From contig NC_007503.1 in the NCBI RefSeq assembly GCF_000012865.1, positions 1,302,001-1,366,000 on the forward strand: a stretch of 64,000 nucleotides of DNA, given 5' to 3'. Below are positions 57,132-64,000 of this stretch, piece after piece (within the stretch, counting starts at the first letter, position 1; every line of letters starts with the position of its first letter). The notes beneath the pieces are model-generated. The model saw only the letters and a program-made list of their open reading frames with translations. It did no database searches and was not told the origin of the DNA. A program made the position numbers and the translations under genes. Source of the DNA: Carboxydothermus hydrogenoformans Z-2901. GTDB lineage: Bacteria > Bacillota > Z-2901 > Carboxydothermales > Carboxydothermaceae.

Positions 57132-57668
57132 TTACTTCCCTTCCTTATAGTATCTTTCCTTTTCACTAAAGATACAGCCGCAATACGGCTGCCTGTATAA
57201 ATCGAGTTCTTTAGCTTTTTGATAAGCGGCCCGATAACCCGGACAAAAATCTTCATAAACGAAGTTTAAACCATATTTTTCTGCTAAGTTCAGTCCTATC
57301 TCCTTAATTAAGTCGTGTTTCTGATAGGGGCTAACCAAAAGGGTTGTGGAAACGTGATTAATTCCTAAGCTTTTGGCTTTTTGAAAGCTTTTTTCCAAAC
57401 GTGTTTCATAACAAAATCCGCAGCGTACACCCGGATATTCCAGACTGCCTTTTAGAAACTCAGTGAGAGGATAATCGTTTTCATAGATAACTTCTAAGTT
57501 TATTAGAGCAGCGTACTGTTTTAAAGTTTCTCTTCGTCTTTTAAACTCCTGATAGGGGTGGATATTAGGATTATAAAAATACCCTGTTATGTTATATCCC
57601 ATTTCTCTTAACCTTTCCACCGGGTAAATGCTGCATGGAGCACAGCAAATGTGCAGTAAAAGTTCCAT
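57132..57668 (-). CDS. queH: Epoxyqueuosine reductase QueH
   Basis: QueH reduces epoxyqueuosine to queuosine in tRNA, a non-cobalamin alternative to QueG. The 178-residue protein has the metal and cluster cysteines in LLHICCAPCS near residue 8, GVRCGFCYETRLEKSF, and the C-terminal YCGCIFS. I choose ATG 57666-57668 because GAGGTG lies upstream and the family starts there; the frame is open farther into ruvB. It lies in the same region as queA and tgt, so queuosine genes are clustered though split by sigI genes. Confidence 0.93.
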   Translation of the reverse strand: MELLLHICCAPCSIYPVERLREMGYNITGYFYNPNIHPYQEFKRRRETLKQYAALINLEVIYENDYPLTEFLKGSLEYPGVRCGFCYETRLEKSFQKAKSLGINHVSTTLLVSPYQKHDLIKEIGLNLAEKYGLNFVYEDFCPGYRAAYQKAKELDLYRQPYCGCIFSEKERYYKEGK

Positions 57669-57678
57669 GTTTTCACCT

Positions 57679-58698
57679 CTACCATAACGACAGTTCCCCA
57701 GCATTTTTGTTGTAAGCAATACCTAAGTGGTCATAGGCAAGTTTGGTTACCACACGCCCCCTTGGGGTTCTTTTTATGAACCCAATTTGGAGTAAAAATG
57801 GCTCATACACATCTTCTATGGTATCAACCTCTTCAGAAATGGCAGCGGCAATAGCCTCAATGCCCACCGGCCCCCCCTGGTATTTTTCAATCATTGTTTT
57901 TAAAATTAAACGATCGGTTGGATCTAAACCCAGCTCATCAATTTCCAATAAATCTAACGCTGCCTTAGCGTTCTCAAGATTTATTACCCCGCTGCTCCGA
58001 ACTTCTGCATAATCCCTTACTCGTTTTAATAATCTATTAGCTATGCGCGGTGTACCCCGGGAACGTTTGGCAATTTCAAAACTACCTTCAGGGGTAATTT
58101 CGGTTTTTAATAATGCTGCCGACCGATTTATTATTAGCATTAATTCTTCCACCGAATAAAACTCCAAGCGGTGGACCATACCAAAACGGTCGCGCAGAGG
58201 CGAAGTTAAAAGCCCCGCCCGGGTAGTAGCCCCAATTAAGGTAAATTTAGGCAAACTCAGCCTCAAGCTTCTGGCCCCCGGACCTTTGCCTAACATAATA
58301 TCAAGAGCAAAATCCTCCATAGCAGAATATAAAACTTCTTCTACAATCCTGGGAAGTCTATGAATTTCATCGATAAACAACACATCTTTTTCCCCAAGAT
58401 TAGTTAAAATTGCGGCTAAATCCCCAGGGCGTTCAAGGGCTGGGCCGGACGTTATTTTAATATCTACTCCCAGTTCATTAGCAATAATGGTAGCGAGAGT
58501 AGTTTTACCCAGACCGGGAGGTCCAAACAAAAGAACATGGTCTAAGGCTTCATTTCGTTTTTTTGCTGCTTCAATAAAAATTGAAATTGTTTCTTTTACC
58601 TTCTGCTGTCCAATATATTCACTTAATCTTCGCGGTCTTAGGCTAAACTCATTTTCATCTTCCGTTAACTCATATCCCGAAACTAATCTTTCCTCCAT
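57679..58698 (-). CDS. ruvB: Holliday junction helicase RuvB
   Basis: RuvB is the AAA+ motor that drives branch migration with RuvA. The 339-residue protein has [13 protein letters not shown] at the N-terminus, Walker [12 protein letters not shown] near residue 60, Walker [10 protein letters not shown] near 108, [18 protein letters not shown] and the RTPRGRV winged-helix end. ATG 58696-58698. It follows ruvA by 21 bases. Confidence 0.97.
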   Translation of the reverse strand: MEERLVSGYELTEDENEFSLRPRRLSEYIGQQKVKETISIFIEAAKKRNEALDHVLLFGPPGLGKTTLATIIANELGVDIKITSGPALERPGDLAAILTNLGEKDVLFIDEIHRLPRIVEEVLYSAMEDFALDIMLGKGPGARSLRLSLPKFTLIGATTRAGLLTSPLRDRFGMVHRLEFYSVEELMLIINRSAALLKTEITPEGSFEIAKRSRGTPRIANRLLKRVRDYAEVRSSGVINLENAKAALDLLEIDELGLDPTDRLILKTMIEKYQGGPVGIEAIAAAISEEVDTIEDVYEPFLLQIGFIKRTPRGRVVTKLAYDHLGIAYNKNAGELSLW

Positions 58699-58719
58699 AT
58701 TTTTTCACCTTATTTCTAT

Positions 58720-59307
58720 TTATTTGTTTAAAAACCTTAAAGCAAGGGCAATACCTTCCTCGGGAGTTTTAACGCTTTTTTTATCTATTTTACCTAAAAT
58801 TTCCCGGGCTTCAGCAGCCGACAGTCCTAAACTCAAAAGTCCCTTGTACACATCTCCCCACAAATCCTGGAAATTTTCCACGCTCTCTTCATTGCTTGTA
58901 AAAGAAGTATAGCCAATTTTATCTTTCAATTCAAGAAAGAGTCTCTGAGCATTTTTTTTACCGACCCCCGGTACCTTTGTTAATGCTTTTTCATCTTTAT
59001 TGGCAATAACCCAATTTAACTTTTCCGGAGTAAATTCATTTAATATTGCTAACGCAGCTTTGGGACCAATACCAGAAACGCTTAGCAACAAATCAAAAAA
59101 CTTTCTTGTTTCTTCATCGCTAAAACCATATAAGAACCAACCGTCTTCCCTAACTTGAAGGGAAGTATACATTACTACTTCCGAATTTAAGTTAAGGCTT
59201 CCCAATTCCCGGGGAAGAACCGCTACCTTAAAACCAATTCCATTAACATCAACAACCACCGAGTCAAGAGTTTTATCCAGTACTTTTCCTTTTAAAACGG
59301 CTATCAA
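58720..59307 (-). CDS. ruvA: Holliday junction DNA helicase RuvA
   Basis: RuvA binds the four-way junction and positions RuvB. The 195-residue protein has the OB domain ([25 protein letters not shown]), a tandem HhH region with [12 protein letters not shown] and [13 protein letters not shown], and a C-terminal helical domain [12 protein letters not shown]. The start is TTG 59305-59307 with GGGGGG upstream, overlapping the ruvC stop by four bases. Confidence 0.96.
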
Positions 59308-59780
59308 AGCAATCCCCCCATTTTTAGAAAACCTGCATAGGCAATAGCTAAAGCATCAGCCACATCATCGGGTTTGGGAGGAGTTTTAAGCCCCAAAAGC
59401 TTAGCTATCATATACTCAACCTGACTTTTAGGAGCATGCCCGTAACCGGTTACAATAGTTTTCACTTCGACCGGCTTAAGCTCTAAAACAGGAATATCAT
59501 TTAAAGCCGATGCTAATAAAACAACTCCTCGGGCTTCGCCAACAGAAATTGCCGTTTTTACATTTTTGCTAAAGAACAATTCTTCAACCACCACTATTTC
59601 CGGTTTTTCTTGAATAAGTATTTCATTAAGCTTTTGAAAAATTATCTTCAATCTTTTCTCCTTGGCAATTGGGGGCGTGGTTATTGCTTGAAAATTTTTT
59701 ACAATAAGTTTTCCATTTTTTTTCTCAAGTACACCAACTCCAACTATAGCCGTTCCCGGATCAATACCAATAATCTTCAT
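59304..59780 (-). CDS. ruvC: Crossover junction endonuclease RuvC
   Basis: RuvC resolves Holliday junctions by cutting symmetric strands. The 158-residue protein has catalytic acidic residues in IGIDPGTA (Asp), VVVEELFF (Glu) and [12 protein letters not shown] (Asp pair). I choose ATG 59778-59780 (TGGAGG upstream); a TTG four codons earlier is in frame but within that site. It begins 13 bases after the yebC terminator, so read-through or a close promoter must feed it. Confidence 0.96.
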
Positions 59781-59792
59781 TTTAACCTCCAA

Positions 59793-59823
59793 AAAGAGAA
59801 ATAAGAGCCTTTGTACGGCTCTT
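59793..59823 (-). terminator. yebC-ruvC intergenic hairpin
   Basis: AAGAGCC and GGCTCTT form a 7-bp stem with a seven-base loop, followed by ATTTCTCTTTTT on the minus strand, beginning just after the yebC stop. The T-run is interrupted, so it may be a partial terminator. Confidence 0.6.
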
Positions 59824-59824
59824 T

Positions 59825-60559
59825 TTAGTCAACCAGTTCAAAGTTGGCATATACCTCTTGTACATCATCATGTTCTTCAAAAAGATCTAAAAGTTTTAAA
59901 AGCTTCTGAGCCTCTTCTCCAGAAACCGGTACTGTAGTTTTAGGAAGCATGGTAATTTCGGCAATACTTGTTTTGATGTTTGCATTATTTAAAGCATCCT
60001 TAACCTTTTCAAAAGCTTCAGGCGCAGTTATAACCTCAAACTGGTCTCCTTCATCCTTTAAATCTTCAGCGCCAGCATCCAAAACTAAAAGCAAAATCTC
60101 TTCTTCATTAATTCCCGGATTATCTTCTTTGGGTATGGTAATATACCCTTTTTCCTCAAATATCCACTGAACGCTCCCCGCTTCCCCCATACTGCCGCCG
60201 TGCTTGGAAAAAAGATGCCTGATTTCGCCGGCAGTACGGTTGCGGTTATCGGTCATTATTTTTAGAAGAATAGCAACACCCCCAGGACCGTATCCTTCGT
60301 AAAAAACTTCTTCGTAACTTTCCGCAGCTAACTCACCGGTTCCTTTCATTATTGCCCGCTGAATATTCTCGTTAGGGATATTTGCTTCCCTGGCTCGAGC
60401 AATAGCCGCCTTAAGCCTGGGATTGGCTTCCGGATCTCCTCCCCCAAGTCTTGCCGCTACCATTATCTCCCGGGCAAGCTTGGTAAAAACTTTACCCCGC
60501 AGGGAATCCATCTTTTCTTTTCTATGTTTAATATTTGCCCATTTGGAATGACCAGCCAT
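59825..60559 (-). CDS. yebC: YebC/PmpR-family protein
   Basis: YebC-family proteins act as transcription regulators in some bacteria and as translation factors on stalled ribosomes in others. The 244-residue protein starts [15 protein letters not shown], with [29 protein letters not shown] and [10 protein letters not shown]-like blocks in the conserved three-domain fold. ATG 60557-60559 has GGGGAGG upstream. The yebC-ruvC-ruvA-ruvB order is widespread in bacteria. Confidence 0.96.
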   Translation of the reverse strand: MAGHSKWANIKHRKEKMDSLRGKVFTKLAREIMVAARLGGGDPEANPRLKAAIARAREANIPNENIQRAIMKGTGELAAESYEEVFYEGYGPGGVAILLKIMTDNRNRTAGEIRHLFSKHGGSMGEAGSVQWIFEEKGYITIPKEDNPGINEEEILLLVLDAGAEDLKDEGDQFEVITAPEAFEKVKDALNNANIKTSIAEITMLPKTTVPVSGEEAQKLLKLLDLFEEHDDVQEVYANFELVD

Positions 60560-60582
60560 ATAAAACAACCTCCCCAAGATAA

Positions 60583-61317
60583 TTACAGCATCGGAACCTC
60601 CGGTATTCTCTTTTTATGTTGAGATTTTCTCTGCATTCTTTTTACAAAATCCACTAACTCCGCCGAACCTTCACCGGTTAATAAATAATGATCAATGTCT
60701 TTGTAAGTAAAGCCCATTTCACCTTCATCGGTTTGGCCTTCCCACAAACCGGCAGAAGGAGCTTTAGTAATTATCTTTTCAGGAAGTCCGAGATAGCGGG
60801 CAAACTCCCAAACTTCGGTTTTGGTTAAATTACCGATAGGCAATAGGTCAACGCCGCCATCACCCCATTTTGTAAAATAACCGATTTCTAACTCTGTTCG
60901 ATTTCCCGTCCCTGCAACCAAATAATTTAAATTTGCAGCCCAGTAATAAAGGGTTGTCATTCTAAGACGCGGTTTAATGTTGGCCAAGGCAAGCTTTTCC
61001 GGCTCGTGAGGTGTGGCATTCTTTAAGCTTGAAACCAGAGCTTGGTAAGGCTCATCTAAATTTACAACAATATATTTTAAATTTAAATGATTGGCTATCA
61101 TTCGCGCATCCTCTTCATCCTCTGGATTACTAAAACAAGGCATAATAATCCCCAAGCTTTTTTCAGGAAAAGCCTTTTTGATTAAAGTAGCAACTACCGC
61201 AGAATCAACTCCACCGGACAATCCAACCAGTAGCCCGCTGGCATTGGCTTCCCTTGTTTTTTCTCTTAACCAATTTACTAATTTCTCAGTCTTTTCTTCC
61301 CAATTCACCCTCATCAT
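60583..61317 (-). CDS. nadE: NH3-dependent NAD synthetase
   Basis: NadE amidates deamido-NAD to NAD+ using ammonia and ATP. The 244-residue protein has the ATP pyrophosphatase motif [14 protein letters not shown] near residue 32, [22 protein letters not shown] and [16 protein letters not shown], and no glutaminase domain, so the ammonia form is inferred. The first codons are ATG ATG AGG GTG; the exact start is uncertain by up to three codons. It overlaps the LysR gene by four bases. Confidence 0.95.
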   Translation of the reverse strand: MMRVNWEEKTEKLVNWLREKTREANASGLLVGLSGGVDSAVVATLIKKAFPEKSLGIIMPCFSNPEDEEDARMIANHLNLKYIVVNLDEPYQALVSSLKNATPHEPEKLALANIKPRLRMTTLYYWAANLNYLVAGTGNRTELEIGYFTKWGDGGVDLLPIGNLTKTEVWEFARYLGLPEKIITKAPSAGLWEGQTDEGEMGFTYKDIDHYLLTGEGSAELVDFVKRMQRKSQHKKRIPEVPML

Positions 61318-62219
61318 CTCCTTAACAATGAAAATTCTGATAAAGCTAAATTAATAAAGTGATTTATAAGTGGGTGTTGTTTTTTTCTCTTTAAATATAG
61401 CAAAAATAAATCCCTTTGCAAAGCTAAGCCCTTAATCCTGTGAGTCGAAACTAACCCTAACTTGGTTGCATTTCTTACAGCAATTTCGGAGCAAAAAGCT
61501 CCCCCCAGTCCCCCCTCTACTGCCGTTAACACCGCTTGATTACTTCCCAGCTCCATAACAATCTTAAGTTTCTTTTCTGATATACCAAAATTTTTTAAGG
61601 CTTTTTCCAGGAACATACGGGTGCCCGAACCCTTTTCCCGCCAAATAAGCGGAATTTTTAGCAAATCGTCCGGTTCCAAAACTTCTTTTTGGGTGAGGGG
61701 GTGATTAGCCGGTAAGATAAACACTAACTCGTCTTTATAAAAAGGAACAAATTCCAAACGCGGGTTTTTTATTTCCGAACCTACCGCCCCAACATCATAG
61801 ATACCATCCAAAATTTTAGCCACCACATCTCCCGTATCACTAATCTCAAGATTTACCTTTACCTGGGGGTAAGCCAAATTATATCTCCCCAAGAGCAAGG
61901 GCAAAAGATATTGCCCGGGGATATTACTTGCCCCGATATTTAAGATTCCCTTGGGATTTTCTTTGTTGCCGGAAATGTTTTGTTCTGCTTCCTCAAGAAT
62001 CTTTAAAATTTCCTGAGCATATTTATACAAAAGAGCCCCATCATCGGTAAGTTTGATTCCTTTTACATTTCTTTCTAATAATATTGTATTAAAATACTCT
62101 TCCAGCGACTGCAAATGCTTGGTTATCGCTGGCTGCGTTAAGTTTAGCAGCTTTCCCGCTTTACTTAAACTTTTTTCATTTACTACAGTAATAAAGGTTT
62201 TAAAATACTCTACTTTCAT
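61314..62219 (-). CDS. LysR-family transcriptional regulator
   Basis: The 301-residue protein has an N-terminal winged helix-turn-helix (VEYFKTFITVVNEKSLSKAGKLLNLTQPAITKHLQSLE) and a C-terminal LysR substrate-binding domain (about 90-300), with ILNIGASNIPGQYLLP and the VFILPANHPL strand. It resembles CysL/CbbR-like regulators; the effector is unknown. ATG 62217-62219 has GGAGGG. It precedes nadE with a four-base overlap, which is unusual for a LysR regulator and suggests co-transcription with nadE. Confidence 0.9.
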   Translation of the reverse strand: MKVEYFKTFITVVNEKSLSKAGKLLNLTQPAITKHLQSLEEYFNTILLERNVKGIKLTDDGALLYKYAQEILKILEEAEQNISGNKENPKGILNIGASNIPGQYLLPLLLGRYNLAYPQVKVNLEISDTGDVVAKILDGIYDVGAVGSEIKNPRLEFVPFYKDELVFILPANHPLTQKEVLEPDDLLKIPLIWREKGSGTRMFLEKALKNFGISEKKLKIVMELGSNQAVLTAVEGGLGGAFCSEIAVRNATKLGLVSTHRIKGLALQRDLFLLYLKRKKQHPLINHFINLALSEFSLLRR

Positions 62220-62230
62220 AAAGCCCTCCG

Positions 62231-63820
62231 CTACTCCACAACGATATAAAAGGGATAATTTTTCTGCCCCCCATAAAACTTTTCTACATCACAAAAAGCA
62301 TACTTCTCTTCCAGTAATGACACAAATTTTTCTGCTACATCTTCTAAAACTTCCTCTCCCGTAAAGACCGAAATTAAGCTGTTATCTTCATTAATTACCT
62401 TAGCAACTGCTTCCATTGAAGTTAAGAGCACATCTTTTCCTGCAGCAATAATATCACCGTTAAAAATCGCTATATAATCACCACTTTTTATTTCTAATTC
62501 ACCAAACCTTACCTCTCTTACAGCTCTGGTAACTTCAATAACTTTTAAATTTTTTAAGTGTTCGTTTATTTTGGTAATTAATTCTTCGGGTTCGGCATTT
62601 TCATCAAAATATAAGGAAACCGCCACCGTTTGGGCCGGATTCTTTGTATTAACAATGGTAACACTTTTATTGGTAAGATTTTTAGCCTGTTCGGCAGCCA
62701 AGATAATGTTTTTATTGTTTGGAAATACTATTACTTTCGTTGCCGGAACACGATTAATTGCCTCCACAATAGCCGATACAGGAGGATTTGCCGTTTGTCC
62801 ACCATCAACGATTTCATCTATACCCAGTTTTTGAAAAATTTCGCTAAATCCTTTACCCGGCGAAACCGCAACCATTCCCAGCTTTTTGGCAGGCTTTTGC
62901 TTTTCCTGACTTTGCTCCAACATATTATCAATTTTTATATTGTAAATTAAACCCCACCTTAACCCCAATTCTAAGGCTTCTCCGGGGTGATTAGTATGGA
63001 TGTGAACTTTTACAACGTTTTCATCACCGGCAACGATTAAAGAACCTCCAATTTCCATTAATTCCTGCCGAATTTTCTCCAAGAATAATTTTTCCCCTTT
63101 GATAATAAACTCGGTACAGTAAATATAATCCATACCAACTTCATCTAACTCTTGTTCTTCCTTTTTTATGGAAAAATCTGCTTCCGGTAAATTTAAAGTA
63201 ATACTTTCATCTTTTAACCCGGCTAAACAGCCTTGCAAAAATAAAACAAGCCCCATACCACCAGAATCAACAACCCCTGCTTTTTTTAAGGCAGGTAAAA
63301 GTTCAGGGGTTTTAGCTAAAGCCACTTCTCCGTAACGAATTGCTTCGTCAATTAATTCAATAATGTTAACTTTGTTACGAATGCTTTTCTTAAATCCCTT
63401 ACCGATTTCCCTTAATACCGTAAGAATTGTTCCTTCCACCGGTTGCGCTACAGCCCGGTAGGCGTAAACCACTCCGTATTGAAAAGCTTTTGATAATTCC
63501 GAAACACCTGCCTCGCGCTTGTTTTTAAATCCCCGGGCAAATCCGCGCAAAACCTGGGACAAAATAACCCCCGAATTTCCCCGGGCCCCAAACAGAGCAC
63601 CCTGCGCAGCAATATCAGCCACCTTGCCCAAATGTACATCCATCGCTTGAGATATTTTTTCCGCAGCTACCTTTAAAGTTGCCGCCATGTTTGTTCCGGT
63701 ATCACCATCAGGAACAGGAAACACATTTAGCTGATTTAATTTCTCCTTGTTGCGCTCAAGATTCGCAGCAGCAGCAATAATCATCTTGGCATAATCAATA
63801 CCATTAATTTTTTCCAACAA
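62231..63820 (-). CDS. fakA: Fatty acid kinase FakA-like (YloV, DAK domain)
   Basis: FakA phosphorylates fatty acids bound to FakB (DegV-family) proteins. The protein of about 529 residues has an N-terminal DhaL ATP-binding domain with VFPVPDGDTGTNM near residue 35 and ARGNSGVILSQ. A middle linker (VDSGGMGLVLFL) and a C-terminal domain with VHIHTNHPGEALE and VVAVSPGKG-like segments follow. The start is likely TTG 63818-63820 or TTG 63815-63817, behind GGGAG. It follows the partial DegV gene by nine bases, matching the FakA/FakB partnership. Confidence 0.9.
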   Translation of the reverse strand: MLEKINGIDYAKMIIAAAANLERNKEKLNQLNVFPVPDGDTGTNMAATLKVAAEKISQAMDVHLGKVADIAAQGALFGARGNSGVILSQVLRGFARGFKNKREAGVSELSKAFQYGVVYAYRAVAQPVEGTILTVLREIGKGFKKSIRNKVNIIELIDEAIRYGEVALAKTPELLPALKKAGVVDSGGMGLVLFLQGCLAGLKDESITLNLPEADFSIKKEEQELDEVGMDYIYCTEFIIKGEKLFLEKIRQELMEIGGSLIVAGDENVVKVHIHTNHPGEALELGLRWGLIYNIKIDNMLEQSQEKQKPAKKLGMVAVSPGKGFSEIFQKLGIDEIVDGGQTANPPVSAIVEAINRVPATKVIVFPNNKNIILAAEQAKNLTNKSVTIVNTKNPAQTVAVSLYFDENAEPEELITKINEHLKNLKVIEVTRAVREVRFGELEIKSGDYIAIFNGDIIAAGKDVLLTSMEAVAKVINEDNSLISVFTGEEVLEDVAEKFVSLLEEKYAFCDVEKFYGGQKNYPFYIVVE

Positions 63821-63829
63821 TACCACTCC

Positions 63830-64000
63830 CTAATCCTTTGCTAAATATACCGTACCAAGAGCACCAGGTCCGATATGGCTTCCAATAACCGGTCCGGCAG
63901 AATATATCTCTATATCATTTCTCTGTAACTTTTCTGTCAATTTAGCTTGCATTTTCACCGCAGCATCCCGCGCATAAAATTCAACTACTCCAGCCCAAAC
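63830..64000 (-). CDS. DegV/FakB-family protein, C-terminal part
   Basis: The last 56 codons of a gene continuing off the right edge are present. They include GPVIGSHIGPGALGTVY, the C-terminal hallmark of DegV-family fatty acid-binding (FakB) proteins, and a preceding helix rich in Lys and Gln. It is directly upstream of the fakA-like gene, as expected for a kinase and its fatty acid carrier. Confidence 0.85.
   Translation of the reverse strand, partial: VWAGVVEFYARDAAVKMQAKLTEKLQRNDIEIYSAGPVIGSHIGPGALGTVYLAKD

Overview
This window comes from the chromosome of an endospore-forming, low-to-moderate GC Firmicute of the clostridial/thermoanaerobacterial type. It carries a spore germination protease, two alpha/beta spore DNA-binding proteins, YlbJ, a SpoIID/LytB protein, a SigI/RsgI pair, PyrR-type pyr attenuators, the RemA-Gmk-RpoZ-CoaBC and PrpC-PrkC-RsgA-Rpe gene order typical of Firmicutes, and an LL-diaminopimelate aminotransferase. 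Gene content and order recall Carboxydothermus hydrogenoformans and relatives; this is recognition, not a database result. No mobile element, CRISPR array, rRNA or tRNA was seen. No gene-free stretch exceeds 300 bases. Most genes lie on the minus strand, and TTG and GTG starts are frequent.

Layout. 1-2.0 kb: ackA (cut by the window edge) and pta on the minus strand (acetate/acetyl-P). 2.1-5.5 kb: ylbJ (plus) convergent with a coiled-coil gene-coaD-rsmD, then a C-rich intergenic region that may encode a small RNA, and a Cys-cluster protein. 5.5-7.5 kb: a spore protein neighbourhood with gpr, two tandem SASP genes and two small genes described here (50 and 42 codons). 7.5-9.8 kb: recG and rpmB. 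9.9-15.0 kb: a riboflavin operon (ribD-ribE-ribBA-ribH) behind a strong promoter and an FMN riboswitch with terminator; it apparently runs on into a phosphoesterase gene and hslO. 15.0-28.8 kb: a long housekeeping cluster (yicC-remA-gmk-rpoZ-coaBC, then priA-def-fmt-DUF116-rsmB-rlmN-stp-prkC-rsgA-rpe).

28.8-32.1 kb: two aminotransferases and dapF (lysine/diaminopimelate). 32.2-34.0 kb: rqcH on the plus strand. 33.9-44.1 kb: the complete UMP pathway operon pyrR-pyrB-pyrC-carA-carB-pyrK-pyrD-pyrF-pyrE, with PyrR-type attenuators before pyrR and before pyrB. 44.2-48.7 kb: a DUF151 protein, rluD, lspA, a TraR/DksA-type protein and an ACT/UPF0210 pair. 48.7-54.1 kb: secF, secD, an HD phosphohydrolase, yajC, tgt and queA (protein export plus queuosine). 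54.1-57.7 kb: spoIID/lytB-like, rsgI-like, sigI-like, DUF2905 and queH. 57.7-60.6 kb: ruvB-ruvA-ruvC and yebC. 60.6-64 kb: nadE, a LysR regulator, fakA-like (yloV) and the C-terminal end of a DegV/FakB protein.

The most interesting items are a putative plus-strand small RNA with C-rich, anti-Shine-Dalgarno-like segments and its own terminator (4.7-4.8 kb); a 50-residue protein beside the SASP genes that carries a GPR-cleavage-like motif but lacks the SASP DNA-binding half; a 158-base out-of-frame overlap in which the SpoIID-like signal peptide is encoded inside the tail of the anti-sigma gene; a 70-base antisense overlap of rqcH and pyrE; and apparent inclusion of Hsp33 in the FMN-riboswitch operon.
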